Shown: positions 18,132 through 29,034, counted from the first letter of the stretch. The stretch: DNA of 45,627 nucleotides from Roseococcus sp. (GCA_026414745.1 JAOAIK010000048.1:1-45627), one strand, 5' to 3'. Numbers and translations: made by a program. The notes: a model not told the origin generated them from the sequence alone.

Positions 18132-19070
18132 TCAGCCCTTCGCCAGCTCGGCCTCGAGCTCGGGCAGCGCCTTGAAGAGGTCCGCCACCAGCCCGTAATC
18201 GGCCACCTGGAAGATCGGCGCCTCCTCGTCCTTGTTGATGGCGACGATCACCTTGCTGTCCTTCATGCCGGCGAGGTGCTGGATGGCGCCCGAGATGCCG
18301 ACCGCGATGTAGAGCTCCGGCGCCACGATCTTGCCGGTCTGGCCCACCTGCATGTCGTTGGGCGCGTAACCCGCATCCACCGCGGCACGCGAGGCGCCCA
18401 CCGCCGCCCCGAGCCGGTCGGCCAGCCTCTCGATGAGCCGGAAGTTCTCGGCCGAGCCCATGGCCCGCCCGCCGGAGACGACGACGCGCGCGGCGGTGAG
18501 CTCGGGCCGCTCGCTCTTCTGCACCTCGGCGCCGACGAAGCGCGAAAGGCCGGGATCGGACGCGGCCGCGCCCACCGGCTCGATGGGGGCCGCACCGCCC
18601 GTCGCCGGCACGGGGTCGAAGCTCGCGGCGCGGATGGTCATGACCTTCTTCGCGTCGCTGCTGCGCACCGTGGCCAGCGCATTGCCCGCGTAGATGGGGC
18701 GGATGAAGGTGTCCGCGTCCACCACGCCGGCCACGTCGCTGATCGGCTGCACGTCGAGCAGCGCGGCGAGGCGCGGCATCACGTTCTTGCCGGCCGCGGA
18801 GGCGGGGGCGAGCAGATGCGTGTAGCCGGGCGCCAGCGCCAGCAGCAGCGCCGCCACCGGCTCGGCGAGGCGATGGGCGTAGGCGGGGTCCTCGGCCAGC
18901 AGCACCTTGGCGACCCCGGGCAGCGCGGCGGCGGCGGCGGCGGCGGTCGCCGCCCCCTCCCCCAGCACCAGCACATGCGCCTCGCCCAGCTTCTGGGCGG
19001 CGGCCACGGCGCTGCGCGTGGGCTGCGAGACGACCGACCCGTCGTGGTCGGCGAGGATGAGCACAGCCAT
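18132..19070 (-). CDS. etfA: Electron transfer flavoprotein subunit alpha
   Basis: EtfA (312 residues) binds FAD and with EtfB passes electrons from acyl-CoA dehydrogenases to ETF-quinone oxidoreductase. The C-terminal FAD domain shows [40 protein letters not shown] and the loop [19 protein letters not shown] followed by [18 protein letters not shown], all typical. Start and stop sit 1 bp from etfB and 3 bp from hbd. An in-frame run of GCG/GCC triplets at 18924-18946 encodes a poly-Ala stretch in the N-terminal domain. Confidence 0.97.
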   Translation of the reverse strand: MAVLILADHDGSVVSQPTRSAVAAAQKLGEAHVLVLGEGAATAAAAAAALPGVAKVLLAEDPAYAHRLAEPVAALLLALAPGYTHLLAPASAAGKNVMPRLAALLDVQPISDVAGVVDADTFIRPIYAGNALATVRSSDAKKVMTIRAASFDPVPATGGAAPIEPVGAAASDPGLSRFVGAEVQKSERPELTAARVVVSGGRAMGSAENFRLIERLADRLGAAVGASRAAVDAGYAPNDMQVGQTGKIVAPELYIAVGISGAIQHLAGMKDSKVIVAINKDEEAPIFQVADYGLVADLFKALPELEAELAKG

Positions 19071-19071
19071 C

Positions 19072-19821
19072 TCAGATCACCTTCGCTTCGTTGCGCAGCT
19101 TCTCGACCAGCTCCTGCACGGAGGCGACCTTGGCGCCGGCCTGGCGCTTGGGCGGCTCCTCGACGCGCAGCACGGTCAGCCGCGGCGCGGGGTCCACGCC
19201 GAGCTCGGCGGGCTTCACCACCTCGATGGGCTTCTTGCGCGCCTTCATGATGTTGGGCAGCGAGGCGTAGCGCGGCTCGTTCAGGCGCAGATCCGCCGTC
19301 ACCACCGCCGGCAGCTTCAGCGTCACCGTCTCCAGCCCGCCGTCCACCTCGCGCGTCACGGTGGCCTCGCCGTTCGCGACCTCGACCTTGGAGGCGAAGG
19401 TGCCCTGCGGCCAGCCCAGCAACGCGGCCAGCATCTGGCCGGTGGCGTTCATGTCGTCGTCGATGGCCTGCTTGCCCATCAGCACGAGCTGCGGCGCCTC
19501 CTTGGCCACGAGCGCCTTCAGGATCTTGGCCACGACCAGCGGCTCCAGCACCCCGTCATGCTCGACGAGGATGCCGCGATCCGCGCCCATGGCGAGGGCG
19601 GTGCGGATCTGCTCCTGCGCCGCCGAGGGGCCGGCCGAGACGGCGACGATCTCGCTCGCCACCCCCTTCTCCTTCAGCCGCACCGCCTCTTCGACGGCGA
19701 TCTCGTCGAAGGGGTTCATGGACATCTTGACGTTCGCCGTCTCGACGCCCGTGTTGTCGGCCTTCACGCGGACCTTGACGTTGTAGTCCACCACCCGCTT
19801 GACGGGGACCAGGAGTTTCAT
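19072..19821 (-). CDS. etfB: Electron transfer flavoprotein subunit beta
   Basis: EtfB (249 residues) is the AMP-binding partner of EtfA. The start at 19821 gives the standard N-terminus [20 protein letters not shown]; the longer frame upstream is spurious. Features include [20 protein letters not shown], the signature around [20 protein letters not shown] (here [20 protein letters not shown]) and [14 protein letters not shown]. It is the first gene of the etfB-etfA-hbd operon. Confidence 0.97.
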   Translation of the reverse strand: MKLLVPVKRVVDYNVKVRVKADNTGVETANVKMSMNPFDEIAVEEAVRLKEKGVASEIVAVSAGPSAAQEQIRTALAMGADRGILVEHDGVLEPLVVAKILKALVAKEAPQLVLMGKQAIDDDMNATGQMLAALLGWPQGTFASKVEVANGEATVTREVDGGLETVTLKLPAVVTADLRLNEPRYASLPNIMKARKKPIEVVKPAELGVDPAPRLTVLRVEEPPKRQAGAKVASVQELVEKLRNEAKVI

Positions 19822-19895
19822 GGGGCGGGGCGCCTTCCTCGCTGCACTGCCGTGAACCGCTGCCGACCCTAGCCACGCCCCCCCGGCGGGGCAAG

Positions 19896-19933
19896 CCTCG
19901 CGGGGCATGGGGCGGCGGGCCGCCCCCGCGAGG
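19896..19933 (-). terminator. Stem-loop downstream of gapA
   Basis: CCTCGCGGGG (19896-19905) pairs perfectly with CCCCGCGAGG (19924-19933) around an 18-base loop. It begins 9 bases beyond the gapA stop on the minus strand and upstream of etfB, so it may end the tkt-gapA transcript. No T-run follows. The remaining bases 19822-19895 must contain the etfB promoter, but no clear hexamers were found. Confidence 0.45.
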
Positions 19934-19941
19934 GAATGGCC

Positions 19942-20961
19942 TCAGAGCTTCCCGAACAGGGCCGCCGTGTCGCTCATGCGGTTGGAGAAGCCCCACTCGT
20001 TGTCGTACCAGCCCATCACCCGGATCAGCTTGCCGCCGTCGATGCTTTGCGTCTGGGTCGCGTCGAAGGTGCAGGAGTGCGGGTTGGTGTTGAAGTCGAC
20101 CGACACCAGGGGCTCGGTCTCGTAGCCCAGGATGCCCTTGAGGCTGCCCATTGCGGCCTCGTGCATCGCCTGGTTCACCTGCTCCTTCGTCACCCCGTCC
20201 ACCGCCAGATTCACGTCGAGCGAGACGAGCGAGACATTGGGCGTGGGCACGCGGATCGCCGTGCCGTCGAGCTTGCCCTTGAGCTCGGGCAGCACGAGGC
20301 CCACCGCCTTGGCGGCGCCCGTGCTCGTCGGGATCATGCTCACCGCCGCCGCGCGGGCGCGCCGCAGGTCCTTGTGCAGGGTGTCCACCGTGTTCTGGTC
20401 GCCCGTATAGGCGTGGATGGTCACCATGTAGCCGCGCAGCACGCCCCACCTGGAATGGAGCACATGCACCATGGGGGCGAGGCAGTTGGTGGTGCAGGAG
20501 GCGTTGGAGACGACCGTCATCTCCTTCGTCAGCGTATGGTGATTCACGCCATAGACGATGGTCGCGTCCACCTCGTCGGCCGGGGCGGAGATCAGCACCT
20601 TGCGCGCGCCCGCGGCCATCAGCGGTGCCGCCTTGGCCTTGGAGGTGAAGATGCCGGTGCACTCCATGGCCACATCGACGCCCTGGAAGGGCACCTGCGC
20701 GGGGTCGCGCTGGGCGCTCACCCTGATCGGGCCGTAGCTGCGGCCGCCATGCGTGATGAGGAGGGAGTCGCCCGCGACATGGACCTCGCCGGGGAAGCGG
20801 CCATGCACGCTGTCGTACTTGAAGAGGTGCGCGTTCGCTTCGGGCGAGCCGAGGTCGTTGATCGCGACGCATTCCACATCCGTCCGCCCGCTTTCGATCA
20901 TCGCGCGCAGCACGAGGCGCCCGATGCGCCCGAAGCCGTTGATGGCCACCTTCACGGTCAT
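19942..20961 (-). CDS. gap: Glyceraldehyde-3-phosphate dehydrogenase
   Basis: This 339-residue type I GAPDH oxidises glyceraldehyde 3-phosphate to 1,3-bisphosphoglycerate. It has [16 protein letters not shown], the NAD-contacting ND at 35-36, the catalytic cysteine C156 in [46 protein letters not shown] and the C-terminal [12 protein letters not shown]. The ATG at 20961 overlaps the tkt stop by the ATGA arrangement, indicating translational coupling with transketolase. Upstream in-frame extension is the antisense-free tail of tkt in another frame and is not coding. Confidence 0.97.
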   Translation of the reverse strand: MTVKVAINGFGRIGRLVLRAMIESGRTDVECVAINDLGSPEANAHLFKYDSVHGRFPGEVHVAGDSLLITHGGRSYGPIRVSAQRDPAQVPFQGVDVAMECTGIFTSKAKAAPLMAAGARKVLISAPADEVDATIVYGVNHHTLTKEMTVVSNASCTTNCLAPMVHVLHSRWGVLRGYMVTIHAYTGDQNTVDTLHKDLRRARAAAVSMIPTSTGAAKAVGLVLPELKGKLDGTAIRVPTPNVSLVSLDVNLAVDGVTKEQVNQAMHEAAMGSLKGILGYETEPLVSVDFNTNPHSCTFDATQTQSIDGGKLIRVMGWYDNEWGFSNRMSDTAALFGKL

Positions 20962-23012
20962 GGTCCCGTTCCCCCTGAGAGCAGCTTGCGCGCCGCCGCG
21001 ACCACCGCGGCCGGCGTGATCCCGAAATGGGCGAAGAGATGCTCGGCCGGCGCCGAGGCGCCGAAGCCCGTCATGCCGACGAAGGCCGAGCGCGGCCCGA
21101 GCCAGCGCTCCCAGCCGAAGGCGAGCGCCGCCTCCACGCCCAGGCGCGGCGCCTCGCCCAGCACCGCCGCCCGGTAGGCGGGGTCCTGCAGCGCGAAGAG
21201 CTCCCAGCAGGGCAGCGAGACCACCGCCGCCCGCACGCCGCTCGCCGCGAGCTCGGCGCGCGCGGCGACCGCCAGATGCACCTCGCTGCCGGTGGCGATC
21301 AGCGTCACGTCGCGCGGGCCATCGGCCTCGACCAGCACATAGCCGCCGCGGGCGCAGCGGTTCTCCCCCGCCTCCGCGCGCAGCGCAGGCACCGCCTGGC
21401 GGGTGAGCGCCAGCACCGAGGGGCCGTCGGTGCGGCGCAACGCCATCTCCCAGCACTCGGCGGTCTCGATCGCGTCCGCGGGGCGGAAGACGAAGAGGTT
21501 GGGGATGGCGCGCAGCGCTGCCAGGGTCTCCACGGGCTGGTGCGTCGGCCCGTCCTCGCCGAGGCCGATGCTGTCATGCGTCAGCACATGGATCACGCGG
21601 ATCCGCATCAGCGCGGCGAGGCGCAGCGCAGGCCGCATGTAGTCCGAGAAGACGAGGAAGGTGCCGCCATAGGGGATGATGCCGCCATGCAGCGCCATGC
21701 CGTTCATGGCCGCGGCCATGCCGTGTTCGCGCACCCCCCAGTGGACGTAGCGGCCGGCGTAGTCGCCGGGGCGGATGGCCGCAATCCCCTTGACGTCCGT
21801 GTTGTTGGAGCCGGTGAGGTCGGCGCTGCCGCCGATCATCTCCGGGATGTGCGGCACCAGCGCCGCGAGCGCGCGCTGCGAGGCGACGCGCGTGGCGAGC
21901 TTCGGCTTCTCGGCCGCGTGCTGGGCGCGCAGGGCGGCCAGCGACTCGGTCCAGTTGTCGGGCAGCCGGCCGGCCATGGCGCGCTCGAATTCCGCGCGCA
22001 TCGGGTGCTTCGCGAGGCGCTTGAGCCAGGAGCGCCTTGTGCCCGCGCCGCGCCGCCCCGCCTCCTCCCAGCGTGCCTTCAGCGCCGCGGGAATGGTGAA
22101 GGGCTCGGCCTCCCAGCCCAGCGCGGCCTTGGCGGCGGCCACCTCCTCCGGACCCAGCGGCGCGCCGTGGCTCGCCGCCGTGCCGGCCTTCCTCGGCGCG
22201 GCGAAGCCGATGATGGTGCGGCAGGCGATCAGCGTCGGCTTCGCGCTGCGCGTCGCCGCGGCCATGGCGGCGGCGAGCTGCGCATGGTCGTGCCCGTCCA
22301 CCCGCTTCACCGCCCACCCATAGGCCTGGAAGCGCCTGAGCACATCCTCGGTGAAGGAGAGGGCGGTGTCGCCGTCGATGGAGATGCGGTTGTCGTCCCA
22401 CAGCACCGTCAGCTTCGCCAGGCGGAGATGCCCCGCCAGCGCCGCCGCCTCGTGGCTCACCCCCTCCTGCAGGTCGCCGTCCGAGGCGATGACCCAGGTG
22501 CGGTGGTCCACCAGCGACTTGCCGAAGCGCGCAGCGAGGTGGCGTTCGGCCAGCGCCATGCCGACGGCGGTGGAGATGCCCTGGCCCAGCGGGCCGGTGG
22601 TGACCTCGATGGCCGGGTGCTCCCCGTATTCCGGATGCCCGGCGGCGGCGGAGTGGAGCTGCCGGAAGTTCCGCAGCACCTCCATCTCCATGCCGGCATG
22701 GCCCGTCAGGTGCAGCAGCCCGTAGAGCAGCATGGAGCCATGGCCGGCGCTGAGCACGAAGCGGTCGCGGTCGGGCCAGCGCGGGTCGGCGGTGTCGTAT
22801 TTCAGGAAGCGGGTGAACAGCACCGTGGCCGCGTCCGCCATCCCCATCGGCATGCCGGGATGGCCGGACTTCGCGCGCTCCACCGCGTCCATCGCCAGCA
22901 CGCGCAGGCAGTCGGCGAGGCGGCGCTCCTCCGTCACCGGCCGGGCGAGCAGGGCGGCCTGGTCGGCGAGGGCGGGGTTGGCGGCGTTGGGGTCTTGCGC
23001 GGTGCTGGCCAA
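20958..23012 (-). CDS. tkt: Transketolase
   Basis: Transketolase moves two-carbon ketol units in the pentose phosphate pathway using thiamine diphosphate. It has [60 protein letters not shown], the ThDP motif around SDGDLQEG...[10 protein letters not shown], and [18 protein letters not shown] in the pyrimidine domain. The start is uncertain. The frame stays open past the priA stop, but the only upstream ATG (23111) adds a Pro-rich run unlike the family. I place the start at a TTG (23012); a GTG about 23 codons further in ([12 protein letters not shown]) is also possible. It is coupled to gap. No pgk or fba is next to it. Confidence 0.9.
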   Translation of the reverse strand: MASTAQDPNAANPALADQAALLARPVTEERRLADCLRVLAMDAVERAKSGHPGMPMGMADAATVLFTRFLKYDTADPRWPDRDRFVLSAGHGSMLLYGLLHLTGHAGMEMEVLRNFRQLHSAAAGHPEYGEHPAIEVTTGPLGQGISTAVGMALAERHLAARFGKSLVDHRTWVIASDGDLQEGVSHEAAALAGHLRLAKLTVLWDDNRISIDGDTALSFTEDVLRRFQAYGWAVKRVDGHDHAQLAAAMAAATRSAKPTLIACRTIIGFAAPRKAGTAASHGAPLGPEEVAAAKAALGWEAEPFTIPAALKARWEEAGRRGAGTRRSWLKRLAKHPMRAEFERAMAGRLPDNWTESLAALRAQHAAEKPKLATRVASQRALAALVPHIPEMIGGSADLTGSNNTDVKGIAAIRPGDYAGRYVHWGVREHGMAAAMNGMALHGGIIPYGGTFLVFSDYMRPALRLAALMRIRVIHVLTHDSIGLGEDGPTHQPVETLAALRAIPNLFVFRPADAIETAECWEMALRRTDGPSVLALTRQAVPALRAEAGENRCARGGYVLVEADGPRDVTLIATGSEVHLAVAARAELAASGVRAAVVSLPCWELFALQDPAYRAAVLGEAPRLGVEAALAFGWERWLGPRSAFVGMTGFGASAPAEHLFAHFGITPAAVVAAARKLLSGGTGP

Positions 23013-23127
23013 ATCGGGGGGCGCCTTCCGGTTCGGCGCGCTTCTAGAGGGGGGGCGCGAGGGGGGCAAGGTGAGGGCCGCCCGGGCGGGGGATGGCGGC
23101 CATGCCGGCATGGCGGAGCCGCGTGCC

Positions 23128-25320
23128 TCACAGGAACCCCACCGGGTCCACATCCACCTGCACGCGCACGCTGCCCGGCAGCGGCACGCGCGCGAGCCAG
23201 TCGCGCAGCAGGGGCTGCACGCGCACCCCGCGCTCGGCCTTCAGCAGCAGCCGGTGGCGGTGCCGCCCGCGCAGCACGGCGAGCGGCGCGGGGGCGGGGC
23301 CCAGCACCTCGACCCCCGGCGCGGCGGGAGCGGCGAGGCCGAGCTCGCGCGCCGCGCGCTCGGCGGCGCGCGCGTCCTCGCTCGAGACGATCAGCGCGGC
23401 CAGCCGGCCGAAGGGGGGCCAGTGGCCGGGCGCGCGCTGCGCCGCCTCGGCGCGCAGGAAGCCCGGCAGGTCATCGGCCACCAGCGCGGCCATGACCGGA
23501 TGTTCGGGCGAGAAGCTCTGCAGCCACACCTCGCCCGGCGCGCTCTCCCGCCCCGCGCGGCCGGCCACCTGATGGAGCAGCTGCATCGTGCGCTCGGCCG
23601 CGCGCAGATCGCCGCCCGCGAGCCCGAGGTCGGCGTCCACCACCCCCACCAGCGTCAGGTGCGGGAAATGCCAGCCCTTCGCCACCACCTGGGTGCCGAT
23701 GATCAGGTCCACCTCGCGCGCCGCGATGCGCCGTGCGGCCTCGGCCGCCGCGGCGGGGCCGGGCAGCGTGTCGCTGGCCATGACGAGGCGCCGCGCCTCG
23801 GGGAACAGCTCCGCCGCCTCCTCCTGGATGCGCTCCACGCCGGGGCCGATGGGCACGAGGCTGTGCTCGGCCCCGCACTCGGGGCAGGCGGGCGGCGCGG
23901 GGGCGGTGTGGCCGCAATGGTGGCACATCAGGCGGCGCTGCGCGCGGTGCTCCACCAGCCAGGCGGTGCAGTTCGGGCACTGCATCCGGTGCCCGCAGGC
24001 GCGGCAGAGGGTGAGCGGCGCATAGCCGCGGCGGTTGAGGAAGAGCATGGCCTGCTCGCCGCGCGCCAGGGTGGCGCGCACCGCCTCCACCAGCGGCGGG
24101 GCGAGGAAGCGCCCGCGCTCGGGCGGGCTCGCGCGCAGATCGAGCGCGCGCACCCGCGGCATCTCCGCCCCGCCATGCCGGCGCGGCAGGCAGAGCCGCG
24201 CATAGCGCCCCGTCTCGGCGTTGTGCACGCTCTCCAGGGAGGGCGTGGCGCTGACCAGCACGCAGGCCGCCCCCTCCAGCCGGGCGCGCACCACCGCCAT
24301 GTCGCGCGCGTGGTAGATCACGCCCTCCTCCTGCTTGAAGGCGGTCTCGTGCTCCTCGTCCACCACGATGAGGCCGAGCTGCGGGAAGGGCAGGAACAGG
24401 GCCGAGCGCGCGCCGACCAGCACCCGCGCCTCGCCCTCCGCCACCGCGCGCCAGGTCACGCGCCGGGTGCGCGGCGAGAGCTCGGAATGCCACAGCGCGG
24501 GCGGCGCGCCGAAGCGCCGGGCGAAGCGCTCGAGCCATTGCGCCGAGAGGGCGATCTCCGGCAGCAGCACCAGCGCCTGCCGCCCCTGGCGCAGGCAGGC
24601 GGCGATGGCCTCCAGATACACCTCGGTCTTGCCCGAGCCGGTCACGCCCTCGAGCAGCGTCACGCCGAAGGCGCGGGCCTGCACCGCCGTGCGCAGCCGG
24701 GCGGCGGCATCGGCCTGCTCGGGGCCGAAGCGGGTGGGGGCGAAGCCGGGATCGGGGGCGGGGAAGGCCGGGGCGCGGGGCAGCAGGGCGGGGGCGAGCA
24801 GCCCCGCCGCCGCCATGCCGCGCAGCACCCCGGGCGAGACCCCCGCGCGGCGCTGGATCTCGGCCGCGGCCAGCACCTCGCCGCCCAGCGCCGCCAGGGC
24901 CCGGGCGCGCTCGGGCGTGACGCGCGCGCCGGCGGGCGGCGGCGTCACCGCGCGCCAGCCGGCGGCGGCGGCCGGCTCGTCCAGGGCGGCGGGGGCGCTC
25001 AGCACCATGCGCAGCACCGCCCCGGGGGGCGAGAGGGTGTAGTCGGCCACCCAGTCCACCAGCCGCCGCAGCGGCGCGGGCAGGGGCGGCACGGGCTTGG
25101 CGGCGATGACGGGGCGCAGCCGCGCCTCGGGCAGGGGCGGGCGGCCCGGCGCCTCGTCCCACACCACGCCGAGGCTGGTGCGCCCGCCCAGCGGCGCCTC
25201 CACCACGCTGCCGGGGCCGGCGGGCACATCCTCCGGCAGCCAGTAGTCATAGGCCTCGCCGAGCGGCAGCGGCAGCAGCACAGGCACGCGCCGTCCGGCC
25301 TTTCGGGGAGGGGGGGGCAT
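23128..25320 (-). CDS. priA: Primosomal protein N' (replication restart helicase)
   Basis: PriA recognises stalled forks and reloads the replisome. This 730-residue protein has the N-terminal DNA-binding region ([19 protein letters not shown]), the helicase Walker [16 protein letters not shown], the DEEH box ([15 protein letters not shown]), and the SATPSLES motif. The zinc region has paired cysteines ([13 protein letters not shown] and [18 protein letters not shown]), and [12 protein letters not shown] and QVAGRAGR follow. All motifs are intact. It is divergent from the transaldolase gene with 78 bp between the starts. Confidence 0.97.
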   Translation of the reverse strand: MPPPPRKAGRRVPVLLPLPLGEAYDYWLPEDVPAGPGSVVEAPLGGRTSLGVVWDEAPGRPPLPEARLRPVIAAKPVPPLPAPLRRLVDWVADYTLSPPGAVLRMVLSAPAALDEPAAAAGWRAVTPPPAGARVTPERARALAALGGEVLAAAEIQRRAGVSPGVLRGMAAAGLLAPALLPRAPAFPAPDPGFAPTRFGPEQADAAARLRTAVQARAFGVTLLEGVTGSGKTEVYLEAIAACLRQGRQALVLLPEIALSAQWLERFARRFGAPPALWHSELSPRTRRVTWRAVAEGEARVLVGARSALFLPFPQLGLIVVDEEHETAFKQEEGVIYHARDMAVVRARLEGAACVLVSATPSLESVHNAETGRYARLCLPRRHGGAEMPRVRALDLRASPPERGRFLAPPLVEAVRATLARGEQAMLFLNRRGYAPLTLCRACGHRMQCPNCTAWLVEHRAQRRLMCHHCGHTAPAPPACPECGAEHSLVPIGPGVERIQEEAAELFPEARRLVMASDTLPGPAAAAEAARRIAAREVDLIIGTQVVAKGWHFPHLTLVGVVDADLGLAGGDLRAAERTMQLLHQVAGRAGRESAPGEVWLQSFSPEHPVMAALVADDLPGFLRAEAAQRAPGHWPPFGRLAALIVSSEDARAAERAARELGLAAPAAPGVEVLGPAPAPLAVLRGRHRHRLLLKAERGVRVQPLLRDWLARVPLPGSVRVQVDVDPVGFL

Positions 25321-25398
25321 CGGCTATTCCCTGGGCGAGAGGGCCGGGCCGGGTCAATCCCGCCCCGGCCGCGTCGCCGCTGCAAGGACCACCCTCGC

Positions 25399-26052
25399 AT
25401 GAAGTTCTTCGTGGACACCGCCGATGTGGCGGAGATCCGTTCCCTCGCCGCCACCGGGCTGCTCGATGGCGTGACCACCAACCCGAGCCTGATCGCCAAG
25501 TCCGGCCGGAAGATGAGCGAGGTGATCGCGGAGATCTGCGCCCTGGTGCCCGGCCCCGTCTCGGCCGAGGTGACGGCGACGGACCACGAGACCATGCTGA
25601 AGGAGGGGCGCTATCTGCGCGCCATCGCGCCGAACGTGGCGGTGAAGGTGCCGCTGACCGAGGCCGGGCTGCGCACCTGCAAGGCGCTCTCCGACGAGGG
25701 CACGCCGGTGAACGTCACCCTCTGCTTCTCGGCCAACCAGGCGCTGCTGGCGGCCAAGGCGGGGGCGGCCTTCATCTCGCCCTTCGTCGGGCGGCTGGAC
25801 GACATCGGCCAGGACGGCATGGGGCTGATCGCCGATGTGGTGCAGATCTACCGCAACTACGCCTTCCGGACCGAGGTGCTGGTCGCCTCCATCCGCCACC
25901 CGGTGCATGTGCTGCAGGCGGCGAAGCTCGGCGCGCATGTGGCGACCATGCCGCCGGCGGTGATCCGCGCCCTGTTCCGCCACCCGCTCACCGACAAGGG
26001 GCTGGAGGCCTTCCTGGCGGACTGGGCGAAGACGGGGCAGAGCATCCTGTGA
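25399..26052 (+). CDS. tal: Transaldolase (short TalC/MipB type)
   Basis: This 217-residue protein is of the short transaldolase/fructose-6-phosphate aldolase type. It has the N-terminus [29 protein letters not shown], the Schiff-base lysine K83 in [49 protein letters not shown] and the C-terminal FLADWAK. The family includes true transaldolases and F6P aldolases, which are not separable here by eye. Transaldolase fits with tkt on the other side of priA. The start is the ATG at 25399, 78 bp from the divergent priA start. Confidence 0.93.
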   Translation: MKFFVDTADVAEIRSLAATGLLDGVTTNPSLIAKSGRKMSEVIAEICALVPGPVSAEVTATDHETMLKEGRYLRAIAPNVAVKVPLTEAGLRTCKALSDEGTPVNVTLCFSANQALLAAKAGAAFISPFVGRLDDIGQDGMGLIADVVQIYRNYAFRTEVLVASIRHPVHVLQAAKLGAHVATMPPAVIRALFRHPLTDKGLEAFLADWAKTGQSIL

Positions 26053-26128
26053 CCTCCCCGGGCGGCCGGATGCGGGACGCGGCGCCCTCGCGCCCCCGAC
26101 GCCTCCCGCCCGCCGCGGCGCCGGCGCG

Positions 26129-27061
26129 ATGAGCGGCGAGGAGGCCCGCGCCGCCTTCCTCGACTGGCTCGCGGCCGAGCGCCGCGCCGCGCCGCACACC
26201 GTCGAGGCCTATGGGCGGGACGTGGCGGAGTTCCTGGGCTTCCTCGCCCGGCATCTCGGCCACCCCCCCGGCGCGGCCGAGCTGCTCACGCTGCCGCTCG
26301 CCGATCTGCGCGCCTTCCTGGCGGCGCGCGCGGCCGCCGGGGCGGGCAACAGCACCCGCGCGCGGCAGCTTGCGGCGGTGCGCGGTTTCCTGCGCTTCCT
26401 GGCGCGGCGGCAAGGCACGGCACCCGCGGCGCTGGGCGGGCTGCGCAGCCCGCGTCGCCGTCCTCCCCTGCCGCGCGCCCTTTCACCCGCAGAGGCACGG
26501 GCCTTCGGCGGCGAGCTCGGCGGCCTGCGGATGACCGAGCGCACCCCGCTGCCCGCCTGGCAGGCGGCGCGGGACGCGGCGCTGTTCACCCTGCTTTATG
26601 GCTGCGGGCTGCGCATCGCCGAGGCGTTGGCGCTCCGCGTGGGCGAGGCGCCGCTGCCGGGGCGCGAGGAGGCGCTGCGCGTCACCGGCAAGGGGGGGAG
26701 GACGCGGCTCGTGCCGGTGCTGCCGGCGGTGCGCGAGGCGATCGCCGCCTGGCTCGCCCACCGTCCCGGCGCGGGGCCGGAGGAGCCGCTCTTCGTCGGG
26801 GTGCGCGGCGGCCGACTCGACCCCGGGGTGGCTCAGCGGGCGATGCGCGACATCCGCCGCCTTGCCGGCCTGCCGGAGCACGCCACCCCGCACGCGCTGC
26901 GGCACAGTTTCGCCACGCATCTGCTCGCCGGCGGGGCCGATCTGCGCGCCATCCAGGAACTGCTCGGTCACGCCAGCCTCTCCACCACCCAGCGCTACAC
27001 CGCGCTCGACACGGAGGGGCTGCTGGCCACCTGGCGGCTCGCGCACCCGAGGGCGGACTGA
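26129..27061 (+). CDS. xerC: XerC/XerD-type tyrosine recombinase
   Basis: This 310-residue recombinase has the N-terminal SAM-like core-binding domain (residues 1-100, with SAERR-like AAERRAAPHTVEAYGRDV) and a complete catalytic set: R162 (GCGLRIAEAL), K188 (VTGKGGRTR), H255 and R258 (PHALRHSFATHLL), H281 (LLGHASLSTTQRYT) and Y290. Length and motifs match chromosome-dimer resolvases XerC/XerD acting at dif. The call between C and D is by overall similarity, and the possibility of an element-borne integrase is low because the locus is otherwise core. It precedes the lipoprotein and capsule export genes on the same strand. Confidence 0.88.
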   Translation: MSGEEARAAFLDWLAAERRAAPHTVEAYGRDVAEFLGFLARHLGHPPGAAELLTLPLADLRAFLAARAAAGAGNSTRARQLAAVRGFLRFLARRQGTAPAALGGLRSPRRRPPLPRALSPAEARAFGGELGGLRMTERTPLPAWQAARDAALFTLLYGCGLRIAEALALRVGEAPLPGREEALRVTGKGGRTRLVPVLPAVREAIAAWLAHRPGAGPEEPLFVGVRGGRLDPGVAQRAMRDIRRLAGLPEHATPHALRHSFATHLLAGGADLRAIQELLGHASLSTTQRYTALDTEGLLATWRLAHPRAD

Positions 27062-27164
27062 GCCGGCGGTATCCTTGCGTTTGCCGCGGCCGAGGCCGCG
27101 CGATACAGAGGGAACGCGGCCGGGCGTCGGTCCGGCTCCTCGGAAAAGGAAGCTGTCCTTGCGG

Positions 27165-27560
27165 ATGCGCGCTGCCCTGCCGGTCCTCCTCGCGGGTCTC
27201 CTTGCGGGATGCGAGAGCCTTCCGCGCCTCGGCTCGCCGGCCATCAGCCTGTCTGACCTCTCCGTCCTGCGGTCCGCCGGCAGCGGCGAGGCGGAGACGC
27301 CGCCGCGCATGGGCGCGGAGGCCCCGCCCCGCGGGGCCGATCCGCTCGCCGCCTTCGCCGCGAGCGCCGCCCCGGGCGCCACCGGGGTGGTGGAGGGGCA
27401 GCCGGCGCGGCTGGTCAGGGTCTATCACGCCGCGAGCGGGCGCGAATGCCGCGAGGTGCTGCTCGGCACCGGCCTCGCGCAGCGCGCGGCGGTGGCCTGC
27501 CGGCAGCCGGATGGCAGCTTCGTCTCCGCCCGGCCCTTGTTGCGGGGCGGGCAGCCCTGA
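27165..27560 (+). CDS. Outer-membrane lipoprotein with surface-antigen-like C-terminus
   Basis: This 131-residue protein has a lipoprotein signal peptide whose lipobox LLAGC places the acylated cysteine at about residue 15; a TTG two codons upstream is an alternative start. A low-complexity linker follows. The C-terminal 45 residues (RVYHAASGRECREVLLGTGL, then ACRQPDGSF) have the paired-cysteine pattern seen in the C-terminal domain of 17-kDa surface-antigen/DVU3141-like lipoproteins. It lies 8 bp upstream of the capsule permease gene, so a role in the same envelope export system is inferred. The 103 bp upstream contains only a weak promoter match (TTTGCC-16-GATACA). Confidence 0.6.
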   Translation: MRAALPVLLAGLLAGCESLPRLGSPAISLSDLSVLRSAGSGEAETPPRMGAEAPPRGADPLAAFAASAAPGATGVVEGQPARLVRVYHAASGRECREVLLGTGLAQRAAVACRQPDGSFVSARPLLRGGQP

Positions 27561-27567
27561 GCCGGAC

Positions 27568-28380
27568 ATGGAGCCCCGAGCCCCGCGCGCGATCCTTGAG
27601 AATGCGGGCTTCTGGCGCGCGGCGCGCGTGCAGATGGGCGTCATCGGGGCGCTCATCCTGCGCGAAATCCACACCCGCTTCGGTCGGCGCAACCTCGGCT
27701 TCGTGTGGCTGTTCATCGAGCCTGCCATCCTCGCCGCCGGGGTCAGCGCCATCCGCTGGGTGCGGCGCGAGACCCTGCCCGCGGGCATGGATCCCGTGGG
27801 CTTCTTCACCATCGGCTACACGCTGTTCTATCTGCAGCGCAGCGTGATCGCGCGCGCCGCCCACACGGCGGAGAGCAACCGCGCCATCCTCGCCCATGCG
27901 CGGATCACGCTGGAGGACATCCTGACCGCCCGCACCATTCTGGAGACCGGCGCCGTGATGACGACGGCGCTGATCTTCATGGCGCTGATCGGCGTGTTCC
28001 AGGGCAGTTGGCCGCACAGCCTCGTGCAGATGGGCATCGGTTTCGTCCTGTTCGGGCTCCTCTCCCATGGCTTCGCGCTGGTGGTGCTGGCGCTGGCGCG
28101 CTTCGACTCCGACGTGGTGGACCGGGTCGTCCATCCGCTGATGTATTTCTCGATCGTCGTCAGCGGCGTGTTCTTCATGGTCTGGTGGCTGCCCAAGCCC
28201 TATCAGGACCTGGTGCTGCTGCTGCCGCTGATCCATTTGTTCGAGTTCGTGCGGGAGGGGCAGTTCGGCCCCGGCATCCCCTACACCTATGACCTCGTCT
28301 ATGTCGGCGCCTGGATCCTGGTGCTGAACGTGTATGGCGGGCTCGCCCTGCGCCGCGCCCGCCCCTTCCTGATGGAGTGA
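27568..28380 (+). CDS. kpsM: Polysaccharide ABC exporter permease (KpsM/Wzm-like)
   Basis: This 270-residue integral membrane protein of the ABC-2 type exports polysaccharide across the inner membrane. Features are the N-terminal LILREIHTRFGRRNLGFVWL (the conserved amphipathic entry of KpsM-like permeases), FIEPAILAAGVSAI, several hydrophobic helices, the region FMVWWLPKPYQDLVLLLPLI and the C-terminal RARPFLME. It is followed 6 bp later by its ATPase. The set kpsM-kpsT-kpsE-kpsD indicates a group-2/ABC-type capsule exporter. Confidence 0.9.
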   Translation: MEPRAPRAILENAGFWRAARVQMGVIGALILREIHTRFGRRNLGFVWLFIEPAILAAGVSAIRWVRRETLPAGMDPVGFFTIGYTLFYLQRSVIARAAHTAESNRAILAHARITLEDILTARTILETGAVMTTALIFMALIGVFQGSWPHSLVQMGIGFVLFGLLSHGFALVVLALARFDSDVVDRVVHPLMYFSIVVSGVFFMVWWLPKPYQDLVLLLPLIHLFEFVREGQFGPGIPYTYDLVYVGAWILVLNVYGGLALRRARPFLME

Positions 28381-28386
28381 GCCGCC

Positions 28387-29034
28387 ATGCTGCGCCTGCG
28401 CGGCGTCCGCAAGACCTATGAGGAGGGCGGTCGTATCCGCGAAGTGCTGCGCGGGGTGGATGCGACCATCCATCTCGGCGACGCGGTGGGCATCCTCGGC
28501 CGCAACGGCTCGGGCAAATCCACGCTGCTGCGTATCATGTCGGGGCGCGAGCGGCCGACCGCCGGGGTGGTGGAGCGGCGCATGAGCGTCTCCTGGCCGC
28601 TCGGCTACGATGGCGGGGTGCATGACGCGCTGACAGGGGCGGACAATGCGCGCTTCCTCGCCCGGGTCTATGGCCGCCCCCCCGGCTGGGTGGTGGATTT
28701 CGTGACCGAGTTCTCCGAGCTCGGGCACGAGATGCACGAGCCGGTGCGCACCTACTCGGCGGGCATGAAGGCGCGGCTGAGCTTCGCCCTCTCGCTCGCG
28801 GTGGACTTCGACTGCTATCTTCTGGACGAGGTGACCTCCGCCGGGGATGCCCGCTTCAACGCCAAGTGCCGGCAGGCGCTGCTGGCGCGGCGGCGGCGCA
28901 GCGCCGTCATCCTCGTCTCGCACAACGAGGAGACCGTCAGGACCTTCTGCCGCCACGCCGCGGTGCTCAAGAGAGGCAGGCTGACCTTCTATGAAGATAT
29001 GGACGAAGCTTTCGCCCGCTACGCCGAGCTCTGA
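28387..29034 (+). CDS. kpsT: Polysaccharide ABC exporter ATPase (KpsT/Wzt-like)
   Basis: This 215-residue ATPase has Walker A GRNGSGKS at 38-45, the signature-like YSAGMKARLSFALSLAVDF (the G-MKxR form typical of KpsT), Walker B YLLDEVTSAGD and the switch-histidine region LVSHNEETVRTFC. It is the short KpsT type with no C-terminal carbohydrate-binding domain, so it probably exports a lipid-linked capsule and not an O-antigen capped for Wzt recognition. Its last 44 bases overlap the start of the kpsE-like gene. Confidence 0.93.
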   Translation: MLRLRGVRKTYEEGGRIREVLRGVDATIHLGDAVGILGRNGSGKSTLLRIMSGRERPTAGVVERRMSVSWPLGYDGGVHDALTGADNARFLARVYGRPPGWVVDFVTEFSELGHEMHEPVRTYSAGMKARLSFALSLAVDFDCYLLDEVTSAGDARFNAKCRQALLARRRRSAVILVSHNEETVRTFCRHAAVLKRGRLTFYEDMDEAFARYAEL

